Shown here: positions 1 through 14,200 of the stretch, one piece after another
Position numbering within the stretch: position 1 is the first letter of the stretch
Layout: every line of letters begins with the position of its first letter
DNA from: Bufo bufo
Taxonomy: Eukaryota; Chordata; Amphibia; Anura; Bufonidae
Reading direction: 5' to 3'
Length of the DNA: 64,000 nucleotides
NCBI RefSeq assembly: GCF_905171765.1
Contig: NC_053390.1
Location: 307,896,984 to 307,960,983, forward strand
Made by a program: the position numbers and the translations under genes
The notes under the pieces: model-generated
The model's database searches: none
What the model was told of the DNA's origin: nothing
Seen by the model: the letters and a program-made list of their open reading frames with translations, nothing else

Positions 1-260
1 GATAAGGTGTCCATAAAAAAAGAAAAATGTCAGTTTGGCAACCCTCAGTGGGGTGCAGGAGGCAGTATTTTGTGCTGCATTGTGGTATTTGGCTCTTCTG
101 GGGTGGAATTTTGTGCTGCACTACAGTATTGCTGGCCCCGCCTACTTCTGTTGCACCTGCCTATTTGTGTTGTCTCTGTCTACTTGTGTTGCCCCATCTT
201 CTGTGAATTTGGACCTGCCTACAACATGGGGCTTCTTTTAGGTTTCCAGTCCACCACTGG
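1..260. repeat. hAT-like non-autonomous repeat, right part only
   Basis: The stretch resembles two other copies in the window: 43414-43699, same orientation with complete ends, and 62537-62891, reverse orientation. Shared landmarks are a 'gcagtattttg' motif, a 'ggccccgcc' block and a degraded terminal 'ccagtccacc' near 246. The left end lies outside the window. Frames through it are not coding; it lies in an intron of the myosin gene. Confidence 0.55.
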
Positions 261-344
261 CACAGCCACACCTTTGAACGGAGCTGTTCTTCTGGTTCTG
301 TTCAAAGTGCGAATTCTGGTGCTGAGGACTGTAGGAAACTGTTG

Positions 345-871
345 ATCGTTGGGGGTTCCAGGCATCTGACTGCCACCGATCTGATACTGATGACCTATCC
401 TGAGGATAGGTCATCAATATGTGGAGCCTGGAAAATCTCTTTAAAGGTATTTTCCAGGACTTTGATATTTATGACCTATCTTTAGGATAGGCCATCATTA
501 TCAAATCAGTGGAGGTCTGACACCCGTAACTCCCACTGATCAGCATTCTGGCAGCGGTTGTGGCCACTGGAACTAACACAGAGAATAGAGCCAGAAGCAC
601 AGCTGCATTCACTGTGTAGTGTCTATGATGTTTACTGCAGCTCAGTCCCTATTCTAGTGAATGAGAGCTGAGCTGTAGTAACAGGAACTTCTACTACAAT
701 GTGTGCAGAGCTATCTGCTTCTGGCTCCATAATCTGTGTTAGTTCTTGGGGTTGGGGCTTCTGCTAGAAGCTGATCGGTGTTTGCTGGCTGTCAGATCCC
801 TACCAAGCTGATATTGATGACCTATCCTAAAAATCAGTCATCAATATTAAAGTCCTGGAAAACCCCATTAA
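345..871. mobile_element. Two abutting T2/Kolobok-like MITEs sharing one TTAA
   Basis: A 5'-truncated copy ends at TTAA 441-444. A full copy starts at the same TTAA and ends at TTAA 868-871. Both carry the subterminal hairpin 'cctatcctgaggatagg' (or variants) and end with 'ttttccaggact'-type terminal inverted repeats. Related copies lie at 14189-14571, 50549-50965 and 55165-55551. TTAA target sites and AAAGG starts are features of the T2/Kolobok group; the family assignment is inferred. Intronic in the myosin gene. Confidence 0.7.
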
Positions 872-944
872 GTTAAGTTTAAGATATTGAAATATGGCTA
901 TGTTCTCTTGTATAGCCAGACCAAAGTCGAACTTTTCTTTTCAG

Positions 945-3093
<2,149 letters not shown>

Positions 3094-3158
3094 ATCTGTT
3101 CCAAGAAACTAGTCCTGATATTGTATTACCTACTGTACATACTATGTAACAAAGTTAA

Positions 3159-3164
3159 AATAAA
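3159..3164 (+). promoter_or_regulatory. Polyadenylation signal of the myosin gene
   Basis: A canonical AATAAA lies 66 bases after the stop codon and is followed by sequence that fits a short 3' UTR. This is typical of the short 3' UTRs of sarcomeric myosins. Cleavage probably falls around 3175-3195. Confidence 0.8.
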
Positions 3165-3194
3165 GAGTGCAAAGTGCAACCCTCATTGATTGAC

Positions 3195-6100
3195 TAGAAT
3201 GTCTTCTGTACACATTCACGCTTGTATTGTGCTTTGTATACAATGACTTCATCAGAACTGAAAAAATGTGAACATGCAAGCTAGTATAGCCGTAAGCTCA
3301 CATTGTTTTTTGCTTTTATTATACTTGGTGACTGTATACCAATCTGTGGCCACACTATGCCTCATTATTGCACTGTGTGTGTGTTTTTGTGTGTTGGCAT
3401 CTGCTAACATAGTGGGGTAAAATTTGTGGTGTGCCAAAAATAATGGTGCATGCTTGCACCACTATTTTGTTTCATTTATGACACACTAGACATGCTTTAT
3501 TTGAAGACAAATTTTGCACCTAATTTTTAGCTAATCCTACTTTGTGCCTCCATTTTTGCCACATCTTTTAGAGAAAAAATATACTAGCTACAAGATGGTC
3601 AAAAAAAGTGGTGTAACATTCTAATAGTATAAAGCCCTGTGGTGCATTGTGTTGCAAAAAATGAATTTTTGTGGCACAATGTGTCCCAACAGACTACCTT
3701 ACACAGAACAAAAGTACAAATTTACTAGCAGTGCCACCACAGGGAAAATGAAGCATTACACAGTGTCCATTCACATCAATATGTCAGTGCCAGTGTGTCT
3801 CCTGGAGAGAGCCCTCCTCCATTAACCCAGAATTCACTAATACAGTATATGACACTGCATTTTCTAAACTGGACAAATCCTTAAAGCAGCCAACATTACA
3901 TATCAGATAGAATTAGATAGAATGGCTATATGATGTTTGTATGACAATATTAAAAGGGTCATCCAACAAAAAATATTCTACATTTTTTAAACTAGCTCCT
4001 GGATCTGAATACATTTGTAATTGCATGTAATTAAACATTTAGCATAGCCACATAGTTATTCAATAAAATGTATCTGTATAGAGCCACTTGCTGTTTATTA
4101 TTTACCTCATCTCTCTGTGTGGTCGCACATGCTCAGTTCCATCCTTCAACTGTCACCAGTCATAGCTTCTGTTAGTGACAGTTACAGGACATGCCCCCTG
4201 ATCTGCTAACCTGAAATAAATCTAGCACAGCAATTGGAACAATGCATGGAGAGAGCCAGGGTTGGACTGGCCCACCAGAGTTCCAGTTGAACCTTCAATA
4301 GGCCCAAGCTCTGACACAATGAACAACCCCTAATAAAATAGAGCCCCTAAAGTCTAGGATCAGATAATTTAATCTGGAGCTAATCTTGGAATAAGATCAG
4401 TGATGGACATAACATGTGTGCAGACGGTGCAGCTGCAGAGGGGCCTAGTAGGAAAAGGGGTCTACCATCATCTTATCAAGAAAACAGCATTTAAATCTGC
4501 AGGTATATCATTAAACAACTTGCTAGAAAGGAGCTCTATGATAATTGCCTCACTGACCACAAAGTAGATGTTATATATACGGGCCCACATACTTTTCTTG
4601 TGTGGGGGCTCACTAAAGTCCATAAGGGTGGGCCCTCAGGATAATTTCTTCTGGTAGGCCCAAGGAACTTCAGTAAAACTCTGGGAAGAGTTCCGGATCC
4701 ATGTAAGGTACAGAACTGGTTCTAGCTTTGTCAGAGAGGTTTCCATGTACTAAATAATATATGATTTTCTTTTATTTACATTAATCTTGGGATAACCCCT
4801 TAAGTGATAAAATGTTGATCTCTTATGCTGTATTTGGTTCTCGTTCTGAAATGGTGTGTGTATGATGTTGTCAGCTGAACATGACCAATTGTTTGTCACT
4901 ATGGCCCTGATTTATCATGCCTTCACTCCAGAAGTCTGCATTCAAAAAGTAGCAAATTGGTCCTTTTGGACTTGTGAAAAAAAGAGCCATTTTATGACTT
5001 TTTCAAGACAGAATTCTGGAGTGAAGGCATGATAAATAATGCCCATGTGTGTGTATGGTGTTGTTAGGTAAACATGGCCAATTGTTTGCCACTATATGAA
5101 ATAAATTGTAAACTTATGAAAAGAATAGCCAAGAAGCCCATACTCCTACATAATACTGTATATGCATACAACAAGATGGAAAGTTACTTTTATTATTCAG
5201 AAAATGAAGGGATGCTGTTCACCATCCATGTGATGCCTACAAGATCTATATTTGCTGAATTCTCAAAATAAGTATAGGTTAAACATCAATCAACTATGAA
5301 TTTGAGGGCCTAAAGCAAAATGTCAGTTGGGGCTGTACACCTCCATGGGAACCTTTTCACATTGTCTATACAGTGCAATCCGCACACAGAATGGTATAGA
5401 GCAGAAGGAGCTGAGCAGACTGATATATAGTTTTGTAGAAAAAGATGCCCACAAAAAGATGAGTTTTGTAGGTAGTATTTCCCTTTCTAATCCTCTGGGT
5501 GGCTCATCAGAGCACTGCTCAGTTATTAAATTGTCATTGCAGTCAACTTTTATTTGGCCCACGACAAAAAAAGAGTAATTAAAATATCCATCATAGAGAA
5601 ACTTACTAAACATCATACACTTTAATAAGCATTTACATTTAGTGTGTCTAATAAGGTTATCTGTAGCCCAGAATATTGTGTAACATACGCAATCACATGA
5701 ATTTTAAGCACACCTGTCTAAAGTCACATGACCATTAGTCATTTTGGTCGTTAAAAGGGTTGATATAATCACATAGTCCACCCACCCTACACTTTGGCAG
5801 AACAACAAGTTGCGTATGCTCATACAATTCAATCATTATTGAGTCTTATACGTAGACTAAACACACATTTAATAGGCACAGATGTAATACAATCTTCACA
5901 TTTATGTCTCCTATATGAACTTTGATGTGTTGGCTCAGGACAGGTTTGTTGAGAAATACTGAGAATGCAGAACAAGTTGAAGGTGAAATGAGTATTGAAT
6001 AGATTAGAATGAGGATTTTAACCTTATGATGTCAGAATGTCTCTGTTTTAATCCCATGTGTCAGTTTTCAGTCCTTGGGTGGTCATTATGGATTAGCAGC

Positions 6101-7597
6101 ACCTAAGATATAACCAAGTCATGACATGTGGATCTGGAGCAGCATTTGTAAACTTCCAGTCAAAAATCCATTAAATAGTTTATAAAATAAATTAGCTTTT
6201 CAGCACAAATAGACAATGTAACCACTGGTGGATAGTCCTCGATCAGAAACAGACGTACAATTAGCTATGACAAAGGTGAGCACATTGTTTATGGCTCTCT
6301 AGGAAATCTTTCACAAGTGTGCCAGTAACTGTGAAACCCCTGAAATGGGCATACATGTGATGTAATGCAGACCTTCTCACACTGTGAAGCAGGTCTCACT
6401 GGGCAGGTGTCCCATACTTGTTGGTGAAAATTTTAAAAAATGAGAAGCCTTCACATAAGAGACAGTAGCAGAGGCTATTTTTTTTTTTAACATAGAAGTT
6501 GCCTACAGGACTTTTGTGCAACTGTATAGGTGTGGTACATATGACATGCCCACTCCTGATCTATGGTATCAGTATTGTTATTTCTAATATAAACTGAAAA
6601 ATATATTGTTGTTTGTTCTACTCTTACTACTAGTAAATTTAGATAGAACTAGCTATTAACATGAGGTGTGATGGAAAGATATTTCCATGGGCATTTTTAT
6701 TTATGCTTGATCCATTTGTACAAAATATGAGATGGAGGAAAGAATTTCTCCTTGTGGGGGCACCTAGTAGGAGTAAGGAGTCTTACAGGCCATGCAATGC
6801 TCCTCTGGAAAAAAGGGTATGCAAATTTGCCCTCTTTCTAAAAAAAAAAAGGTGATGCCACCAGATGTAAGATAGCTATCCTACAAATCAATGTTCAATC
6901 TCCTAGAGGAGCACTGCCTGGCCTACAAGACTCCTTACACCTAGCAGGCAGTCTCCCACAAGGAGAAATAGTAACTCCCGGATCCTGGCGAAGGCCTCTC
7001 AACCAGATAAGCCAGTTCTCTCTGCCCCTCACAGATGGCAATCACCCCAAAACGGCTGTCTGAAGATGAGGGACTGGCTTAGGTATAATCCTAAATGATG
7101 TCTCAAGACCTGCTTAAGACGTGGAACATTGACTCATAGGATAGCTACCTTTCATCTCGTGGCATTAGAGGCTCAGCTTCTCTTCTTGTTGGAAAGAGGG
7201 CTAATTTGCATAGAAAATATTGGAGTACCTATGGTTTTTAAGAATGAGCATTCCAATAAGGAAATTTTTCAGAATATTTGCATTTATGGATATTCTTGTG
7301 TCACTGCCTAGTTGAAGGCATCTATGTTGGTCCCATGTTCATATGTACCCGCATTGCTGGGAAAAATGTTTTAATATATGCAAATTAGCCTCTAGGAGCA
7401 ATGGGGGCATTGCCGTTACACCTAGAAACTACACTTTCTCTGCAACTGCCTGTCCTCTGCACTTTGATTAACAGGGCCAGGCAGGCGTGATGACATTTAC
7501 ACATGAACATGGGACCAACACAGATGCCTTCAGATACCAAGCGTATATGCAACAGGTCAGCCAGTGTCATAGGTACAAATCTGTTGACAGATGCCCT
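3195..7597. other. Intergenic stretch between the convergent myosin and cmtm5 genes
   Basis: No convincing exon was found. Visible structure: hAT-like fragments around 4258-4690 (start 'cagggttggactgg', right end lost); a hairpin repeat at 4908-5037 whose arms 'gatttatcatgcctt' and 'aaggcatgataaat' are complementary; otherwise AT-rich unique-looking sequence. The last coding exon and 3' UTR of cmtm5 (minus strand) should lie here but were not identified. The short frames are not supported. Confidence 0.5.
4908..5037. repeat. Hairpin MITE-like repeat
   Basis: Arms of about 28 bases around 4908-4935 and 5008-5037 are inverted copies ('cttcactccagaa' against 'ttctggagtgaag'), separated by about 75 bases. 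A related 'ccctgatttat' start occurs near 12152. No protein is encoded. Confidence 0.5.
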
Positions 7598-8160
7598 TTA
7601 AAGGGGTTCTCCGGGAATTAAGAAAATGAAAATACTTAAATATTACTTTATTATAAATATATTCCCAAATACCTTTCATTAGTTATAAAGTCTTATTTTG
7701 TCAAGGGAGCAATCATTAGGAAAAATAAAATGGCTGCCGTCCCATTAAATACACACAAAACCTGTCCTAATCACACAGGAAGACAAGTTACTTCACAGCG
7801 CTGAGCTCTGTCTCAGCTTCTCTGTACTTCATGTCTCCTCATGAAGTTCATTCCTATAGAGACTCAGCTGAAGTTCTTATCAGCTGTATTCAGGATCATA
7901 ATCCCTGACAAACAGAGCTGAGAGGAGAATGAGGCAGCTCTTTACCTCAGTGTTATGAAGTAACTCGCCCTACTGTGTGATTAGGACAGGTTTTGTGTGT
8001 ACTAATAGGAGGCGGCCATTTTATTTCTCCTAATGATTACACCCTAGAAAAAATGAGCCATTATAACTAATGAAAGGTATTTGGGAATATATTTATAATA
8101 AAGTAATTTTTAACTATTTTCAATCATTTTATTTTCTTAATTCCTGGAGAACCCCTTTAA
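7598..8160. mobile_element. T2/Kolobok-like MITE, 563 bp
   Basis: TTAA flanks at 7598-7601 and 8157-8160. The terminal inverted repeats start 'aaaggggttctccggg' and 'aaaggggttctccagg', and inverted similarity extends inward ('atatattcccaaatacctt' and complement). A related copy lies at 15091-15802. Its right end is only 78 bp from the splice donor of cmtm5 exon 4. Confidence 0.75.
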
Positions 8161-8238
8161 GGTCAGTATTCATCTCTATGTACGTGCAAAGGAAAAACAG
8201 CATGTATATTGGGGTTCACATAATTCAAGTGTACTCAC

Positions 8239-11200
8239 CATCTCCGGTCTCAGCTGTCCGATCTGTTATTTCTATCTTGTAAATCATATAAGCATCATAA
8301 CAGAATACTCCTACCAGTAGGAATCCAAAGAGCTGGAAAAGGACCAAACCAAGGTGATTGGTGTTAGAGATGTTAATGGAGAATGTCTTGGATCACACCA
8401 ATTAGGTGCTATAATATATTTATATATATATACAGTGGCGGAAATAATTATTTGACCCCTCACTGATTTTGTAAGTTTGTCCAATGGCAAAGAAATGAAA
8501 AGTCTCAGAACAGTATCATTTCAATGGTAGGTTTATTGTAACAGTGGCACATAGCACATCAAAAGGAAAATCGAAAAAATAACTTTAAATAAAAGATAGC
8601 AACTGATTTGCATTTCATTGAGTGAAATAAGTATTTGAACCCCTACCAACCATTAAGAGTTCTGGCTCCCACAGAGTGGTTAGACACTTCTACTCAATTA
8701 GTCACCCTCATTAAGGACACCTGTCTTAACTAGTCACCTGTATAAAAGACACCTGTCCACAGAATCAATCAATCAAGCAGACTCCAAACTCTCCAACATG
8801 GGAAAGACCAAAGAGCTGTCCAAGGATGTCAGAGACAAAATTGTAGACCTGCACAAGGCTGGAATGGGCTACAAAACCATTAGCAAGAAGCTGGGAGAGA
8901 AGGTGACAACTGTTGGTGCGAGTGTTCGAAAATGGAAGGAGCACAAAATGACCATTAATCGACCTCGCTCTGGGGCTCCACGCAAGATCTCACCTCGTGG
9001 GGTGTCAATGGTTCTGAGAAAGGTGAAAAAGCATCCTAGAACTACACGGGAGGAGTTAGTTAATGACCTCAAATTAGCAGGGACCACAGTCACCAAGAAA
9101 ACCATTGGAAACACATTACACCGCAATGGATTAAAATCCTGCAGGGCTCGCAAGGTCCCCCTGCTCAGGAAGGCACATGTGCAGGCCCGTCTGAAGTTTG
9201 CCAATGAACACCTGAATGATTCAGAGAGTGACTGGGAGAAGGTGCTGTGGTCTGATGAGACCAAAATAGAGCTCTTTGGCATTAACTCAACTCGCTGTGT
9301 TTGGAGGAAGAAAAATGCTGCCTATGACCCCCAAAACACCGTCCCCACCGTCAAGCATGGGGGTGGAAACATTTTGCTTTGGGGGTGTTTTTCTGCTAAG
9401 GGCACAGGACAACTTATTCGCATAAACGGGAAAATGGACGGAGCCATGTATCGTGAAATCCTGAGCGACAACCTCCTTCCCTCTGCCAGGAAACTGAAAA
9501 TGGGTCGTGGATGGGTGTTCCAGCACGACAATGACCCAAAACATACAGCAAAGGCAACAAAGGAGTGGCTCAAGAAGAAGCACATTAAGGTCATGGAGTG
9601 GCCTAGTCAGTCTCCGGACCTTAATCCAATCGAAAACCTATGGAGGGAGCTCAAGCTCAGAGTTGCACAGAGACAGCCTCGAAACCTTAGGGATTTAGAG
9701 ATGATCTGCAAAGAGGAGTGGACCAACATTCCTCCTAAAATGAGCGCAAACTTGGTCATCAATTACAAGAAACGTTTGACCTCTGTGCTTGCAAACAAGG
9801 GTTTTTCCACCAAGTATTAAGTCTTTTTTTGTTAGAGGGTTCAAATACTTATTTCACTCAATGAAATGCAAATCAGTTGCTATCTTTTATTTAAAGTTAT
9901 TTTTTCGATTTTCCTTTTGATGTGCTATCTGCCACTGTTACAATAAACCTACCATTGAAATGATACTGTTCTGAGACTTTTCATTTCTTTGTCATTGGAC
10001 AAACTTACAAAATCAGTGAGGGGTCAAATAATTATTTCCGCCACTGTATATATATATATATATATATATGAATTTAGAAAAGTATATTCTATATTGTTGG
10101 ACGTGAATCTCATCTTGCAGACACTTCTCTAAACTTTTAGAATTGCTAACTTGTGTGAAACAGCACCAAATCCTTATATTAAGAGACCATTAGGGTGTCC
10201 TATTTAGCACCAGGGAGAAAAGAGTAAATATCAAATGACTACTATCTGTATGGACACAATAGGCAGCAATAAGAAAGAAAGTGTTATATGTTTATGTGTT
10301 ATGAAGCCTTTCATTGAGAATTCAACAAGACAACAAGCTAATAACAAAATGTGTGAGGCCTCTTGCACATTGCCATGCTCCACTGCATAGATTCTAGTGG
10401 TGAACAGTGATGGCCAGTTCGCATTGTTCGCCCGCAAACACATGTGGGCTGCCATCTTTTCTCACAAGTCCGGCGAGGCACAGGTCAGCCCTTACCTGTG
10501 CCTGTGCGCGAGCTGGTCTGAAATCAAATGCGGTCAGCGGGAGCAGGCAGTTCCGGGAACAGCCGCCGGGGGCCTTCATCGTGCTGTTCCCGGAACTGCC
10601 TGCTCCCGCTGACCGCATTTGATTTCAGACCGGCTCGCGCACAGGCACAGGTAAGGGCTGACCTGTGCCTCGCCGGACTTGTGAGAAAAGATGGCAGCCC
10701 ACATGTGTTCGCGGCGAACAATGCGAACTGGCCATCACTGGTGGTGAATATCTCCAAAACACTGTGTCGTACAGCGCAACATATGGCAGCACCGACACAC
10801 AAATTGCAGTATTCATGAGACCATACACTGGACTTATGCTCAAGAATGCACTTCCGGTCTTATTAATTGACTACCTCTAATGATAATTTTTGTATGTATC
10901 ATTGAAATGAATCTATCAGGCTAAAAGTTTGTGCTATCAGACAAGTCTAATAGTCATAAGAAAAAATGTCTGGATCTAAGCACTTATTGAGCAATAATTT
11001 GCAATCATCATAATAGGATCAAAAGTCTGCTATTAACAAAAATCATTATGTGCATAGGCGTCCTTACTTTACACTGTATATGTGCATAGAGGCACAACAT
11101 TTATATTTCAGTGTGCTGTTTTATATATCCAAAACCATCAACAACTAAGCAGTCTACCTGCATATAATAGAAATGCATACTTTCACACCCATGTAGTCGA

Positions 11201-14200
11201 GCTTCATATTTTTGACAGGTGGTGCATTGTTAAGGAATGTGAGCAAAGACTGAATGCTAAAATGACTGATTTGAGTTAAGCACATTCCCTCCACCCCTTC
11301 AAGGAAGTGCGGCCAAAGGAACACGGGGCGTTAATCCTCATTGTGACATTGCTCTGTGTTCATATGTACTGGGTTGGAAATGTTAAAATGATCAATTTAC
11401 ACAAATTAGCATGTACAAGAATATATTTTGACTAGCCCACTACAACATACAACCTATAGCATATTTAGATTAACAAAGGGCTCTCGTTCTTATCATGTAA
11501 AAGTGTAATAGTGTATCTGTAAGGCCTCATGCCCAAACATACGTATTTTGCGGTCCACAAAATACCAATACCGACCTTGTTTATTTCACAATTTCCACAG
11601 GTCCCATTGTAAAAATGCCTATTCTTGTCTGCAAAATGGAATTTTTTTGGGGGGGATGGACATGCTATGTGCTGCTTGCATTTCTTGCGGCCCCCATTGA
11701 AATGAATGGGTCCATAACCAATCCACAAAAAATGTGCATCAGATACGAAAAGGAAATACGGTCATGTGCCTGCGGGAGATAAGTCCAGGTTCACAAAACG
11801 GTAAACACTAATACCAGCTAAAGGTTTCACTGGTTCTGCAAATCCAAAGAAAGGAGGAATTCATAAAAGTTGCTTTTTTATGGCTTCCTTTCTATAACAT
11901 GTTCTTTAGTAATTTCTTCAAATATCTAGCAATACTGATATCCATTAAATATTATAACGATAGGTGAAAAGGTTCTACTGGTCACATAGACTGCTATTGG
12001 CGCATACTGTACCTCTGAATTTACACAGATACATAGAGGGTTTTTTTTCTCATAGATTCATAAAAAAAATCTCTGTGGAAAAAAGTGTGATGTTCCATAA
12101 TATGTTCTCCCCAGATGGAGTTCGTACAGGAGGATGATATGGACTCCAAGGCCCTGATTTATGAAGATTGATGTGCACTACTACAGTTTTGGTAGGGTAT
12201 GACGAGATGCAGGCCTTGTCATAAATGACATGCCTCCTCCGACAGTCCATCTACCTGACTGAAATCTATGGCAGCTCGGAGCGGCCGCAGATTTCAGTCA
12301 TCATGTCAGTTTGTGACGTAAATATTGATGAAGGTGCCGGAGCTGATGGCCCTGTCCACCCCCTTTTCAGAAACTGGTGAGGGAGGTGTAAGAATACCAG
12401 TTGCAACTAAAAACAACCAAAAACAGCAAAGTCAGTTAAAAAGTCACAAATCTGGGGTTTTGCAACTTTTTTAAGCATTAAAAAAGGCATAGGAGGAATG
12501 AAGAAGCCTCCCACCAAGTACGTTTGTACTGGGTTTGTTCATGTGGCTTTGTCATATACATGAATCCTAAAAATTCTGTAGGAAAGGCCTATCACCACCT
12601 TCATTTGAAGGTGATTAAAGGGGTTATCCAGAAATTATTTTTATCCTATAATGTAGTGGTCCATGTTGCAATAAATTAGTTTCAAATAGTTTTTTTTATT
12701 TTTTATTCCAAACCTTTTCCTTGCTCCACACCTGCACCACGAGACCTCTTTGCACTTCTGCCTGTTTGCTTCTACATCTCGTGCTGTATAGATGTGAGTC
12801 TCCCCCTTCGGAAGGTACAGCCATCAATGTACATGTTGTCATCAATGATGTTATGTACATGGGCTGTCTGCACATGTGTGGAAACTGCTTAGCACCCATG
12901 CACTTTGGGAACCCTCTTGTGTCGTTGCAGGACCATCCTTGTGAAATGTAGTCAACAAGCTCTGGGGTGTAATTGGTGGGTTTTGTGCTTGCATGTGGGT
13001 GTAGTGGGTGAGTCTATAGTCCGAGCTAAGTGGAATATCGGGAAGGAACTGGAGGCCGGAGGAGAGGTGTGTAGTGTTAGGAGGCAAACAGTAATGGAGA
13101 ACAGGCACCCAGCGGCTTTGGCGCCCACTCCATGTTGACTTTATTCTTGATGCTCTTAAAGGGAGTGTCTACCTTCAACAATCAACTCGTATCTCAAATA
13201 CCACAGGCCTTCACAACAGTATTGTGTCTCAAGTAAAGTAACAGAGGTGCATCACAATACTTACCGCTGCTGTAATTGCTCCTCCATCTCCTGAACTCCG
13301 TGCAGCAGCTACAATTGAGACCACCACAAAAATGACTGCGGCTGAGACACAGCGCATGAAATCCTAAATGCAACAGAGGGCTGTATCAGTACTAATGGAG
13401 ACATTTACATTATTCATTTGCAGGCGATGTAATATTAAAGTTTATAATATTTACTTTACATGGTGCATTTTATCAATGAGATAAAAGCAATTAGTTCTAA
13501 GTAATAAGGCATGGTTCCCATAGTTTTATCACACAGGAAGGGAACAACATTGCCAATACAATACAAAATAGCACCATATTTCATTGCAGTGTTATTATGC
13601 CTGTCAACTTCATTAAAGGGAACCTGTCAGGTTAAACATGGTGTTTGAGCTGCAGGAGGACACGCGAAAAAAAAGGAGGAGGTTAACAAATGCTACCTGG
13701 GTCAAAGGTATCCCAAGGGTAGTGTTAGACCAGAGGCGCCAAAGGTGATGGTAGTGGAAGGGATTTAGAAGAGTAAAAGAGATAAAGCAGGTGGGTTACG
13801 GGAAGATAGAGAAGGCAGCTGGAAATAGTGCTAGCAAAGCTATACAAGGATAGTGCAGGTGGAGCTGACTGATATATAGTTTTATGGGAACTGATTCACT
13901 GATAGCTTGTGTTTTATTCATTTATATTCCTGCACATTCTGTGCTGTGAAGTCCAAGAGGCGGCCCTATCAGTGATTGGCAGCCTTCCCTCTATGACTGT
14001 TATACAGAGATAGCTGTCAATCACTGATAGGACCGCCTCCTGGACTTCAAAGCCTAGAATGTGCAGGAATATAAATGAATGAAACACAAGCTATCAGTGA
14101 ATCAGTTCCCATAAAACTATATATCAATCTGTCAGCTCTTCCTTCTCTATAAAATGTTGCCTTCAGAATAATTTACATTTTCAGAAAATTAAAAGGGTTG

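Noticed and set aside
5074..5616. Small frames of 65-97 codons on both strands
   Set aside because: No family signature, splice support or codon pattern; typical length for chance frames in AT-rich DNA.
10394..10843. Several frames on both strands with the same alanine/arginine-rich peptide
   Set aside because: Mirror images across the hAT palindrome 10405-10740.
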